Source: Geotrypetes seraphini (taxonomy: Eukaryota; Chordata; Amphibia; Gymnophiona; Dermophiidae). From it: a stretch of DNA of 64,000 nt. Made by a program: the position numbers and the translations under genes. A model generated the notes under the pieces. That model was not told the DNA's origin. It saw only the letters and a program-made list of their open reading frames with translations, and made no database searches. Where the stretch lies: NCBI RefSeq assembly GCF_902459505.1, contig NC_047096.1, positions 3,472,001 to 3,536,000 on the forward strand, given 5' to 3'. Positions 1 through 12,700 of the stretch are shown piece by piece (the first letter of the stretch is position 1; each line of letters opens with the position of its first letter).

Positions 1-504
1 TGATGTCCATTTCCTTAACCAGCTGCAAATCTGACCCCTCTCAGCATCGTTTCAAGGCTACAATGAGCAATGTATTCCAAACCCGTGGCCACAGCAGAGT
101 CAAGGCGAAGGGCGACAGGTCCAGACTTTGGACTCTGCTGAGAGCTGTTTTTCCTCTCAGTATAGATTAGGAGAGGAGCAACACACTTTACAAACTGTAG
201 AACCTTGTGTGAGAAGTGAGGCCTCGTTTAATTTCTGTACATCACAAAACCTGTGCTCTCTGCCAAGCTGCCTCTGACCCCATCCTGGCAAACAATGCCA
301 ACCAGGCCTGCACTGCTGAAGAGTGCCAAAACCCCAGAGCTGGCAGTGGCCCAGTCAGTGTTCAGGGTCAGCACACAGGTCAGTTCATTTACGGATACAG
401 CTCAGGGACTAGAACACCTGCATTGCAGGGCAAATACAGAGATGCTAACAGGTTAGGGCGTGGCCAGCTCAGTGCTATAGAAGCTGAGCTCAGAAAGACC
501 AAAT
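1..504. other. No recognisable feature
   Basis: Unique-looking sequence downstream of PM20D1. The open frame at 216-587 shows no family resemblance and runs into repeat; no exon signals are convincing. Confidence 0.4.
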
Positions 505-596
505 CAGTCTACCCTGGGCCAGCCCAGGAAGGAGGCTCGAGGGACTGGTCTCCTGAGTCCACCAGTGTGCCGCGGAACAGCGGTTGAAAAACACTG
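505..596 (-). mobile_element. hAT (Charlie-type) terminal fragment
   Basis: The minus strand starts CAGTGTTTTTCAACCGCTG and continues TCCGCGGCACACTGG, the classic left end of Charlie-type hAT elements. The rest of the element is missing. Confidence 0.5.
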
Positions 597-605
597 CTCT
601 AACTG

Positions 606-1190
606 ACACAAGTCGCTCTGGAGTTCCTCGCTATCCTTCTGCGATCTGATTGCTTGGCATAGCTTTGTGTCGTCTGCAAACTTGATGATCTCACTGGATG
701 TTCCTTCTTCTAGGTCATTGATGAAAATATTAAATAAGATGGACTCAAGTACCGAGCCATGGGGCACACTGCTAGTCACTTTCTCCCAGTCTGAGAACTT
801 CCCATTTATGCCCATTCTCTGCTTTCTGTTGTCCAGCCATTTGCCTATCCGTCTTTGTATATCCCCCTCTATTCCATGGCTTTGTAGTTTCCTGAGAAGT
901 CTTTCATGTGGAACCTTGTCAAACGCTTTCTGGAAGTCCAAGTATATTATGTCCACCGGTTCTCCACTATCAATTTGTTTGTTCACGGTCTCAAAAAATT
1001 GAAGTAAATTCGTGAAACATGATTTCCCTTTCCTGAAGCCATGTTGACTGGCTCTCATCAGGTCGTGTGTATCCAAGTGCTGGACTATGCTACCTTTAAT
1101 TAGTGCTTCAACCATCTTTCCAGGGACAGACATAAGACTCACAGGTCTGTAGTTGCCCTCAAAACTGGCCAGAGGGGAAAATACCCTTTT
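606..1190 (-). mobile_element. CR1-type LINE, reverse-transcriptase fragment
   Basis: Encodes a partial non-LTR reverse transcriptase: ASQHGFRKGKSCFTNLL, YLDFQKAFDKVPH (motif A), a degraded motif B (PHGSV in place of PQGSV) and FADDTKL (motif C). Open over most of its length but truncated at both ends. Confidence 0.85.
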
Positions 1191-1329
1191 GACTTCAAGC
1201 TTGTTAGTCTAGTGCATGCAGACCCTTCTGCCAGACTGGGATAATCTAAGTACAGCTGCGTAGGTTTAGGATGGCCAATGTGTCAACCACAAGTCCTTAC
1301 TCCTCAAGTCCTAAAAAGTTAGGATCCTT

Positions 1330-1456
1330 GTGCTTATCCCGTTCTTAACCTCTCACTCCTCAAAGCTAAAGATCTCCTGTGTTTATCCCGGGTGCAGGAT
1401 ACTGGGCTAGATGAACCCCTGGTCTGTCCCAGTGTGGCTATTCTTCTGTTCTCTCC
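1330..1456 (+). mobile_element. CR1 LINE 3' end
   Basis: Contains the family tail 'ggatactgggctagatgaa', then 'ctggtctgtcccagtgtggc' and 'tattcttctgttc'. A short 3' stub. Confidence 0.6.
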
Positions 1457-1545
1457 CGTCACTGGGGCTCCTCTCTGTTCCTGACCTTCTTGAATTCTGA
1501 ATAAGGGCACAGGTGGTGAAAACATACAGGGGCTGATATTCAAAG

Positions 1546-1825
1546 TAGAGAATGGCATGGGGACAAATTTTTCCCTATCCCCGTGGGAACTCATTTTCCT
1601 GTTCCATCCCATTGAGTTCTTTTCCTGTCCCTGCCCCATTCCTGTAAGCTCTGCCTTAACAGCACCAGCCTCGGACACTTATGATTTTAAAGTGTTTGAG
1701 GCTTGTGCAGATGAGGAGGGAGCTTGCAGGAATGGGGCAGGGATAGGAAAAGAACTCAATGGGATGGAACAGGAAAATGAGTTCCCACGGGGATAGGGAA
1801 AAATTTGTCCCCGTGCCATTCCTTA
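1546..1825. mobile_element. hAT-type foldback MITE with 8-bp TSD
   Basis: 280 bp, inverted ends TAGAGAATGGCA / TAAGGAATGGCA, flanked on both sides by ATTCAAAG. The body is largely self-complementary (AAATTTTTCCC near the start, GGGAAAAATTTG near the end). A second copy lies at 55879-56120. Confidence 0.8.
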
Positions 1826-2204
1826 ATTCAAAGCTAGGAGCTGTGTGGCATTAGGCCTTGAATATTCATTTACTTTAAGCCAGCCATAGAGCCCATAAAA
1901 ATAGGAGACTTTTATGTTGCCCCATTTATGCGCTAAATCTGGTTGCTTAAGGGTTGGATTCTGACCCCAGACCACCACCAACTTAGCTGGCTTTGAGTCA
2001 GACACTAACCGCCAGTTAAGTAAGTTAATTGGTCAGTCACCGGCTACATCACTTTGAAAAACAACCCCAAAGAATATCTGTTCTGTGACAAAACTGGAGC
2101 TCAAGGAAACCCCTCCCCTCCCCCAAGCAGATATCCTGAAAATCATCAAAAGAGGCTTCACTGAACAAGACCCTCTCTAGAAGAGCAATCTAAACATTGG
2201 ACCT

Positions 2205-2500
2205 CCCCGGACACCGTCTTCGCAAGGGTGCTGGCGCCTCTCCCAACATTCACCAGCATGAACAGCGTTCCTATTTGCTGTTCGCGCTGGCCTACTCCCT
2301 TCCGATGCCACTTCCTGGTCCTGATCACAAGGAAGCCGAGGCCAGTGCAAGCAGCAGGTGGGAGATGCTGCTCACGCCAGCGAACATTTCAAGAGGTACA
2401 AGGGAGGAGGAGGTGCTCAGGCGGTGGGGAAGATTTTTTTTTTTGGGGGGGGGTGCATGGCGTGGCGTTGCCAGGCGCTACCCTCCCTTGCTACGCCACC
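2205..2500. mobile_element. 'CAGTGGCGTAG' family foldback MITE copy
   Basis: Right end CCCTTGCTACGCCACC and the internal palindrome pair around 'gagatgctgctcacgcc' match copies at 24799, 43068, 52783 and 61745. The left end is degraded. Confidence 0.55.
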
Positions 2501-2509
2501 GATGCCAAA

Positions 2510-3600
2510 GACAGGAATTAGCAACCTGTGATCCACCCTCTTCAGTATCCTCACTGCCGTAAAGTCCGCAGGGAACCTGTGGCATGGAGGAACAGCGGAC
2601 TGGAGTCCAGGGAAGCCCTTAACCCTGCATTAACTCAGGTACAAGGTTAGATTGAAATCCTCCAGGGACAGAGAAATGTTGTCTTATGCTACAAATGAAA
2701 AAGGTGTGATTCAAATCCAATGTAAATATTAAAACGTATAAACCTTTCCTTCCCTTCGATTGTATTCACAGTGAATTATTCTGCTCAAAGCCAAGTCAGG
2801 TTTTGCTATTTTATTTTAATGTTATTTTCTAGAGGTACAATATTCAAGTAATCAATTCACAATTAAACCATGTCCTTCAACAGCCTTAGAGGGGGCTCTG
2901 ATGTTTCAATACCAATCCCCTGGATAGTAGTTGGTTTGTTGTTGTTTTTTTTTACCATGCTGAGCAAAAGATGTCTCCTCAGTCAGACTCCTGAGGCAGA
3001 GTTAAGCCTTGCAGTCCATTTTATTTTCTGGGAAAGAACTGCCAGGAAAAGGAATGGACTTTTCTGAGATTAAACAGTTCACGGTAATTTTCAGAAAGGG
3101 GGCGGGGGAGGTAGTATTCTTTGGGAAACCCCTGTGGCAAGGCACAGGCATCACTCAGCGGACTTCCCTACCCTGCTCTGTAATAACCAATGAGGCAGCT
3201 TCAAGTGCTTTTATCACAACTCCCCCCCCAAAAAAACAAACAAACCCAACCAAAACCTACTCAAAGGAGTAAGAGAAAACTGAAGTTCATTTTGTGCAGG
3301 AATAATCCAATAGGGTTCAAATCCGCTGCCCCTTGTTATCATCTTAACCCTCCAGGAACAGAAATTGGTTACAGTCCTGAATGGAACTTGTCTTGAACTA
3401 TTTGCAGGCAACAGCTAAAGCCAAACAGACTCTGCTTAATTCCACGGCTAAATACTGTGTGCGGGGAAGAGAGTCAGGAAAAGCTGGCAAGAAGGGGGAG
3501 CTTGAGCCCCTCTTAACTTGTCCCTGGGGATTTGATAATCTCGGTTCAGCGGTTGGCAATGTGCTTCCTGATCAGCACTCATACCACAGATAACAGACCT
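2510..3600. other. PM20D1 downstream flank, no feature
   Basis: AT-rich unique-looking sequence. Minus-strand AATAAA hexamers occur near 2810 and 3020 and could end the PM20D1 transcript, but neither can be chosen from sequence alone. Confidence 0.35.
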
Positions 3601-3611
3601 GCCATCTCAGT

Positions 3612-3640
3612 AAGTGTGTGTGTGTGTGTGGGGGGGGGGA
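3612..3640. repeat. TG/G simple repeat in PM20D1 3' UTR
   Basis: A run of TG dinucleotides followed by about ten G, starting 16 bases past the stop codon on the minus strand. Confidence 0.85.
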
Positions 3641-3655
3641 CTTCTCTCTTCTCCC

Positions 3656-3785
3656 TTACAGTTCGTGAAGGCTCTTGTGGGCCTTTGGCAGCTCAGGTGT
3701 GTCAGAGTTCTGTATCAGGTGGAGGTAGAACTGCACGCCCCTCTCGTACATCTCCAGCGAAATTCGTTCATTCAGACCGTGGATC
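3656..3785 (-). CDS. PM20D1: PM20D1 exon 13, C-terminus and stop
   Basis: Codes [14 protein letters not shown] and ends HKSLHEL before TAA at 3656-3658 (residues 464-506). H466 in IHGLNE is the last expected metal ligand. The HEL end resembles the human HKL end. Acceptor TTGGAACAG. A TG/G-run lies just past the stop in the presumed 3' UTR. Confidence 0.94.
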
Positions 3786-6700
3786 CTGTTCCAAGAAAAC
3801 CCAAATACGCAGTTCTTACGTCTTTTCCATGCTATGGTATGCAGTGTTTGGCTGCCACAGAGGGAGCTTAGTTTGGGGGTTACGTGCTATTACCTGCTCA
3901 AATCCTCTGCTTTCAGCCAGATTGGGGAAAAGCGATAGATGTTCTTAGTAAGATTAAGGTAGTGCCGGCTGTCCGTATTTCCAATGCAAACACCTGGGAA
4001 AGGAGAAAGAAGCCACAGAAAACATTTGCCCTGGGTCAGAGCAGAGCTCGCTGTGAGTTTCCTGTTTCTCTCTCCACAGGCTACCCAGCCCCACAAAGGC
4101 CCTAAAATCTCTTACCAGGAGCTACAGCGCCAACCTCAGAGAAAATCTCATGGATGGTGTGTCTGATCACTTGGAAGCCGAAGGAGTCCTCATCGTAGGG
4201 GCTGACAGGGAGAGGGTTGAAGGCTTCCTGAACGCTTATCTTTACCCTGTCATCCGCGATCGTGGCTCTCACCAGCTCCAGCACCTACAGGAGAACAAGG
4301 CGGAAAGAGTTCATCACAGAAAACTCAGAGAATCCACAACCGAGGAGCATCACTGGGCCAGATCAATGGCCCATTATTTATATCCTGTTTTCCCCAAAGA
4401 GCTCAGGTTAAACAGACATAATCTACAGTTAACAGGTTACATTTTGCCATAATTATCCTTACAGTGTAGGTTTTATCCTAATTTGACAAACTATGCCCTC
4501 TCGTTCCAGAGCTTCCTTTCAAATGAAAGACTCAACTCGTGCACATTTACATCACATAGGTACAGCGGAACGCCGATTATCTGGACTAACCTCGGCAGAG
4601 GGTAGTCCAGATAAAGGGAAATCCGGATGATTGGACGAATCTTTCTGAACAGAGCACACATTCTGAGCGTTGCATGTTGGAACATTATTTTTTTAATTTC
4701 AACACTACCAAAGTAGCACATATACTACTGTATTTCTGGGTAAAAAAGGAAAGAATTCTTAATTGCTTCAATGCTGATTTTCGTTTCTGTGCTTTTCAAC
4801 AAAGGAGCCGGGTCACACCGCTCTCTTCCAGCATTTCTAGCCAAAGCAATTGCTGTACTGAAACATTCAAAGGCTTCTGCATGTGTTGGTCCCACATCAG
4901 CAGTAACCTGCTGGCCATCATCCATTTCCAATGCCTCCTGCTCCTTATCTTGTACTGATTCCGTAATTTCATCATCTGGATCGTTAGCGTTACTGTATAT
5001 TCATTCGTTGACATTCTCTACATCACAATCAGAGCAGCCAACATCCTCTGTGATGTTTTTAAGGTTTAGAACAAATGCTAGGAAGTTCTTTTTTACCCAG
5101 AGGGTGGTGGACACATGGAACACGCTTCCAGAGGATGTGATAGGCCAGAACTCGGTACAGGGGTTCAAGGAAGGTTTGGATAGGTTCCTGGAGGATAAGG
5201 GGATAGAGGGGTACAGATAGAACTTGAGGTAGGTTACAGAAGTGGTCAGAAACCACTTCACGGGTCGCGGACCTGATGGGCCACCGCGGGAGCGGACCGC
5301 TGGGCGAGATGGACCTCTGGTCTGACCCAGTGGAGGCAACTTCTTATGTTCTTATGTCTTCCGGATTTGTTTAGAATAATGTTCCATGTATTTTTAGGGT
5401 TTGATTTTTAACTGATTTCCAAGCACCAGGAACCATCTTTTAGATTCAGTTCTTTCATTGGATCATGCCACATTCATCGTCAATTTCAGGCAATAGAAGT
5501 TTCTGTAACAAGTGGTTCCTGTAAAGTCGTTTCAAGGAAACGATAACTCCTTGATCCATTGGCTGCATTACAGATGTCACATTTGGAAGAAGAAAAAGCA
5601 CTTTGAATCCACCTTCCTCTTGCTCTAAGCTTTCAGCTGTAGGATGTGATGGTACATTGTCCAACAATAAAATTACATTTCCTTCTTTTCCTGAATGAAG
5701 CTGGAATCTTTTCACTCCCGGTACGAAGCCGTCGTCTGAACCAGTCGAGGAAAATTTCACAATTCATCCAGGCTTTCTTTTGGCTTCTGTAAACAGTGGG
5801 AGCTTATGTACATTTTTGAAAGCACGAGGATTTTTAGATTTACCAATTAGCAATAACTCCAACTTATGACTTCCAGAGACATGTTCTTTGACTGACTTGA
5901 ACCCAGGAGCTGATTGTTCCTTATGACTAACCAGATCCATTTTGTCTGCATTATAGACACAATCAGGATCATAGTTTTTGATAATGTGATTAAATTGGAC
6001 AAGAAAGCCATTAACTGCTAGTAAATTTGTGGAACGTTTTTCACCGTGAATTTCAACCTGCCTGATTCCGTGGTGGTGTCTAAAATTTCAAAGCCACCCA
6101 GTGCTGGCTTTGAATTTAGAATCTCCATGAAGTTGCTGATTGAAAAACTTTGCCTTATCAGCTAAAATTGGATGACCCAATGATCTTTTTTTGCAAAAAC
6201 CACAGATATAGAGCTTTATCGACCTGTTCATTAGTTGACCTCTTCATGTTTTTATCTGGAACTGAAACAAAGCTGAAAATAGCATCACTTTGCCTTTTTA
6301 TGTTGGATATTGTTGATGTTACTAAACCATATTCTTCCGCTAATTTTTTTTCCATTTTTTAACTTCTTCACAATGTCCGCTTTGATTTTTAATGACAAAA
6401 GAACCCTTTCTCGCTTTGCCGGCATTTTAATTTTCTTGTTTTGTGACAGAAGCACAGCTCTGCGCCACAGAAACCTTTCCTCATGGGAGTTGAGAGGAAA
6501 AGGCAGGGCTTTCTTCCGCTCTCACTCATGTCATTTCCCGGGGAAGCCTGCGGAGGCCAACACAGGCTGTGAGGATGAAATGCTGCATCTGCCGGGAGCC
6601 TCTGAGGTTCACTGGAGAGAATGCCGGGTCACTGGAGGGGTGGGGGTGGGGGTGGGGGGAGACAGTGACTACCTGTTGCCGAGTGGGCCTGTGCTAATCT

Positions 6701-9700
6701 TTGCATTGTGCTGTAGTTTTTTCAATAACCTGTCTCTAGTACGTTAGGAAAATTGTTTGGATAATCGGCATTCCACTGTATTTAAACTTCTCTATCATAT
6801 CTATTCTCTCCCGCCTTTCCTCCAAAGTATACATATCGAGATCCCCTCGTATGGCCAGCATGCTACATTTTAAACTGGGCCAGGGCTAAATGTTATACAA
6901 AGTGTTGTGAAATTCAGTCATTTTTCATCAAATCTATGTGTTGAAATTGGATGTAGAAAGAGCAGAAATAACTTTAAATGATGTAAATCTAATGTAATAC
7001 AGCTCTTGTATTCTATATCTCCTAACATCAGTGGTTGAAAATTGATAGAGAAAAAAATTTAAAAAACTACGATTAAGAAAGGAATTTTCTGAACAGCTAA
7101 GTTTTCAAAAAGAATAATAAGAGGTGGAAGCTTGTTTCTGTGAAAAAGGAGGTACTGATGTCCCTGTATAAGACTCTGGTGAGACCTCATTTAGAATATT
7201 GTATACAATTCTAGAGGCCCCACCTTCAAAAGGATATAAAAAGGATGGAGTTGGTCCAGAGGAAGGCTACTAAAATGGTGTGTGGTCTTCGTCATAAGGC
7301 GTAGGGGGACAGACTTAAAGGTCTCAATCTGTATACTTTGAAGGAAAGGCGGGAGAGGGGAGATACGATAGAGACACTGAAAAGCCTACGTAATGTAAAT
7401 GCACATGAGTTGAGTCTTTCATTTGAAAGGAAGCTCTGGAATGAGAGGACATAGGATGAAGTTAAGAGGTGATGGGCTCCGGCATAATCTGAGGACATAC
7501 TTTTTTTTTACAGAAAGGGTGGTAGATGCCTGGAACAGTCTCACAGATGAGGTGGTGGAGACAGAGACTGTGTCAGAATTCAAGAAAGCCTGGGATAGGC
7601 ACGTGGGATCTCTCAGAGAGAGGAAGAGATAATGGTTACTGCGGGTGGGCAGACTGGATGGGCCATTTGGCCTTTATCTGCCATAATTTTCTATGTAGGT
7701 CAGAAGGCAAATAAAGCCAGAATTGAAAAACCTGAGAGCATTAACTCTGAGCGACTAATATTAATATTCTGGGTTTCAAGTTCCGCATATGCCACCCAGC
7801 TGATTTTTCACCTTACTAGGAATAAATGCCAAAAGTGTGTTAAAAACCTCACCCTTTTGGCTTCAATTTGACAAATCTACATTTTCAATGAGAAACTGAA
7901 CTTGCCGTACTGCATGGATTGTACCTGACACCAGATTCAGGTTGCCGGTGCCGGCGCTTGTTTCCTCCTTTCCTCTCTCTTTCTCGTCAGCAACACGGAT
8001 TTCTTTTACTGCTCTTGTTTTTTGGCCCAAGTGGCGATAAATCAAAAAATTAACCCAAGCTAGATGAGTCCAAAAAGGTAACTATTTTATAAATGAAACA
8101 CAAGTGCCTAGAGTCGACCCAGATCTCGGCCCAGTAGTACAAATTTGTGGGTCAGCTTTGTATATCTAATGGTTACTGCAGTGCACTGAAAGCATAAGAA
8201 CCTAAGAATAGCCTTACTGGGTCAGACCAATGGCCCATCAAGCCCTGTAGCCTCACCGTGGCCAATCCAGGTCCCTAGTACCTGGCCAAAACCCAAGGAG
8301 TAGCAACATTCCAAACAGTATCCCCAAAGAGTAACAAAAGATTCTAGAACCCCAAAGAGTAGCAACATTCCATGCTACCGATCCAGGGCTTCCCCCATGT
8401 CTTTCTCAAGAACAGACTATGGACTTTTCCTCCAGGAACTTGTCCAAACCTTGTCTTAAAACCTGCTACTGGGTTAAATTCTCACTGCAGCTTCCCTTGA
8501 ACGGTTCACATGAATTTATTCAGGTACTCAGTCTGTCCCAGTGGACTCACAATCTATCTAATGTACCTGGGGCAAGGGGGGTGGGCTATTAAGTGACTTT
8601 CACAGGGAGCAGCGTGGATTTGAACCCACCACCCCAGGGTGCTGAGGCTGTAGCTTTAACCACTGTGCCACACTCTCCAAAAGTAAAAAGAAATGATAGG
8701 AACCGCCTTTAAATCATTCCAGCTGTCTGACAGATAAAATCAATCAGCTCTAAGCATGGAAAGGAGCCGGTTCTGGTCCATAGTAGTGATTTATTGAGGT
8801 TCCTCGGTGGGATCGCTGCTGTTTTCACTGGGTGATTCTTACCCTCCACCTCTCTCAATACAGATCCCCAGAATCCAGGTCACTGGTCCCAGGGACACAG
8901 TGTTGCTGGCATAGCCCAGTCCCCACTGTGCCAAATGTATCTAAGGACAAAGCAATACAGAACCTCTTCCACTGTCTGGGCTGGGTGGATACGGAAGTTG
9001 ACAGTTGCATTTGCGAAAGGCGGGATAACGTTGGCCTAGGAATAAAGAGACAAACAACAGACAGGACACGTTAACACAACCTGGTCAAAATCACGTTCTA
9101 ACGTATTCAGATTTCGTAATGCATATTTACTCTCCAAGACCAAAGGTAAAGCTCTTTTGTTATTAAGCAAAATGTGAAAATATAAGAAGTAAAAGATAAG
9201 ATTAAAAAAAAAAGGGGAAAGAGATATAAAAATAACTCCAACGTGGAAGTCACGTAGGCAAGGGAGAGCCAGGAGAGCCCCTCTATCTGGTGCTGCAACT
9301 CCTCGGGGTGAGAGGCGCCCCTCCCTTCCCCGGAACCTCTTTAATGTTCCCGGTGTGAGCAGTGACCGCAACCAACTCTTCCTCTGACGACACTTCCTAG
9401 GCACGGGTCCAGGAAGTGATGTCAGAGAAAGAGCTGACGCTAGCGTGAGCAGCAAATTGGGGATGGAGTTGCTGCTCGCGGCGGGAATGTTAAAGAGGTT
9501 CGGGAGAAGGGAAGAGTCGTATGCGGTAGTTGGGGGGGGTGGCAAAGAGGAGGATGTGTGCCGGCGCTCGGGATGGACTGCACCCCCCCACACTATGACA
9601 CTGACTGTGGCGTCACTTTCTGTTCTATCTGCTACTGACGTTCCTAGCAAGGGTGAGTGGCGCCCCTCCCCGATGCCCCTGCCGCACACGTGCCCCCCTT

Positions 9701-12700
9701 CCCCCGTTCCTTTTTAATTTTCCAGGCGGGAGCAACATTATGAACTTGCTGCCCACGTCATGTCGGCTATCCCTCCGACGCCACTTTCTAGGCGCAGGGC
9801 CTGGAAGTGATGCTGACACGGGCAGCACGTTTGTCATGCTGCTCACGCAGAGAAATTTAAATAGGTATGAGGGGAGGGAAGGAGCACGCAGCTGGGAGGG
9901 GCGGACAGGATGGGTGCTGGCGCCCCAACCAGGACCACGCCCGGAGCGTACCACACCACCCCCCTCCTTACTACGGCACTGCCTGTGGTACCCAGTGACT
10001 TTACCTTCACTCCTCCTTGGAACAAGGTGACTGCAGTGGTGGTTCTCACCAAGGCATTCGTCGAAGGCTTCCACGCCAGAATTCTGTGGAGAAACACAGA
10101 AGTGAACATTTACCAACCTCGAGGCAAAGGATTAAGTGAAGGTGAGCTAGTGGGCCTCTTACCTGGCAACGATGGGGGCAAAGAGCCACAGATTTGCCAT
10201 AACGATGTTCAGAGGAAAAGTGAACTGCGAGCAAAAAGCAAAGGTTAAGCGCATAATATTCCACCTTGAGCCTCTGCTTATCGATCTGGGTCTGTATGGA
10301 GACAGTCAGGTCCAGAGCACCTTCAAACTGAAGAGCCCACCTTCCTCCAAACGTTCACCGACGACCCATAACGGAGGGTTTCAGTGATGGAGGAATTCAA
10401 ACAGACCCTTGCAAATATCATTCCACGTATTTGTCATGTAATATTTACTGTACAGGTCACACGCCTGTTATCATACAACCTCATATTCAATGCCTGCCCT
10501 GCTGGAATTCTGCCATGGAATGTGCAATAATCCATGGTTCCCCGAGAGGTAGGAGGGCTATGGAATGGGCAATTAAGGTCTGTAGCATGTAACATAGAAA
10601 CATGATGGCAGATAAAGGCCAAATGGCCCATCTAGTCTGCCCACCCGCAGTAACCATTATCTCTTTCTCTCTCCGAGAGATCCCACGTGCCTATCCTAGG
10701 CCCTCACAGTCTCTGTCTCCACCACCTCTTCTGGGAGACTGTTCCATGCATGTAGTTTTTTACATCTGCAAGAAAGGTGAAGGCCAAAACATGACAGGGT
10801 TTAGGGTACTGAGTGATGGGGGATAAGGGATTAATTTCTCCAACATACTACTAGTATACTGTATATACTCGAATATAAGTCAAGACCCCCATTTCCCCCC
10901 CCAAAAGGAGGAAAAATGGTTGACTCAAATATATTCAAGTGCCCTGCCAGGCTCTGCATCCAGCCCCCTTCCCTGCCAGGCTTCCCTCCCTCACTGCCCT
11001 GTACTATCTCCCTCCCTTCTAATGCCTTGCCTGCCGCAGGGCTTGGTGGTCCAGGATATGAGGGATCCCTCCCCCACCCCACCCCACCCCCGACTCCTCG
11101 GCAGCTTGGTGCAGGAGGAATCCGTTCTGCCTCCTGTGCTTCCTGAAATTGGACATCCACACCTCCCTCCCACCTCCCCCGCATTCTTTCGGGTCCCTGG
11201 TAGCCAGCTAGTGCATGGAGCAGGGGCAATCTTCCTGCTCTCCTGCTCCGTTCGAGGCCACTGGCTGATTGGTGGAATCAGCCATCGGCCTTGAACAGAG
11301 CAGGAGGGCAAGAAGATCACTCCTGCTCCATGCACCGGCTGGCTATATGGGACCCTTAGGTATGTGGGGGGGGAGGTAGGTGTGGATGTTCAATTTCAGC
11401 AGGCACAGGAGGCAGAAGAGATTCCTTCTGTCCCACCCACCGTGAGGCCACCGAGTCATCGGGGGGTGCGTGGGGGAGGGTTGGATTCGGCCGGAACTGG
11501 AGACAGGTCCTGCAATAGGTCCAGGAGGGAGGCGGGTAGGCAATGGCCCGAATATAAGCCGAGATCATTTTTTGGACCAAAAATCTCAGCTTATATTCGA
11601 GTATATACAGTACCTCTCTCTGGCTGACTTGTTTTAGACAGACAAAAGCTGTTGTTACCTGTGTGGCCAGCTGTTCGAAGGTTGCCAGTTCCGGTCCTTT
11701 CCCAAATAAACTGGGCAAAGGATTCTGCTCCAGCCTGTAATAAACAAACCACTTTAAACAGCTGGAAGGCTCTGCTGCCTCCTATTAATAGATCCCTGGG
11801 ACACCCCAGCACCCCAATAGTCAGGACTTAACAGTGCCACCTGCCTTGCATCTCACCTGGAGACAGCTGCGGCCAGGATCCCAATGCTCGTCTCCTTGGG
11901 GGGGAAAGAGGAGTGACCAGGGACACTCTGTACTGTCAGAGTTAGTGTAATTGAGCCCTTTTCGGTGGTGCCCACCCTAGAAAGCAACCAATCAGAACGA
12001 GACAATGAGAATCCATGTTACAGCCAGCATGGCTTTAACTTCTGAAAATCAAAATATGTCTGTATATATCATCATTTGGGCTAGATATATTGGCCTCTCT
12101 CAAACTGGTGCCTGCCCCGGTTCCAGCTTCTCTTGGACATATGTTCTGGTCTTGCCTGAGTATATAGCTCTTTTGGAGTGATCTGCTAACTTATATCTCT
12201 GCCATTTGGAAGTGTGGAATGAAACTGGATCCTCTGATTTTGTTTGATCTGTACTCAATGCAGTCTCCTACGCCGAGGGGCTAGCATCATTTTTTGCAGA
12301 GGGCAATCTCGATGGGGAAAAAAAGTGATATTGTTTAATTGGCTTAATCAGTGCCCTCTTCCGCTGTCCCAGTGGAGGCTGCAGATGCTCAACTTCCTTA
12401 AGATGGAGAGATTTGAGATTAAGGACTTGGACTCTCCCACGGGCCGTCCGTTTAAGCGCACTTGGCACGCTTTTTGGGACACTTTAACCCTGAGGGTACG
12501 GAGTTGTCTTTTGAATATGTAGTACTTTGGCTTATGGTCTCACCATTTCCCCTATTATTTGGTGACACGTATTGGGTGGTATGGGAGGGAGGACGGGGGT
12601 GGTGGAGGGTCACAGGCATTGCTATTGTCATGATTATTTACCTTTGTATTGCACTTCAATTTTCAATAAAAAGATTATAACACAGTATCATCATCTGGAA

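Larger units (their letters stand above)
4485..6890 (-). mobile_element. CR1 LINE split by a Tigger insertion
   Basis: Host LINE pieces are 4485-4562 and 6781-6890. Joined at the TA they read 'cacataggtatttaaac', the same as the uninterrupted copy at 41825-41840. The LINE therefore predates the Tigger insertion. Confidence 0.8.

Noticed and set aside
606-1190. Host gene with reverse transcriptase domain
   Set aside because: Truncated at both ends, altered core motifs and many sister copies in the window; a LINE remnant.
9036-10116. Overlapping open frames of 125-217 codons on both strands
   Set aside because: They cross MITE material and PM20D1 exons 9 and 10 in wrong frames.
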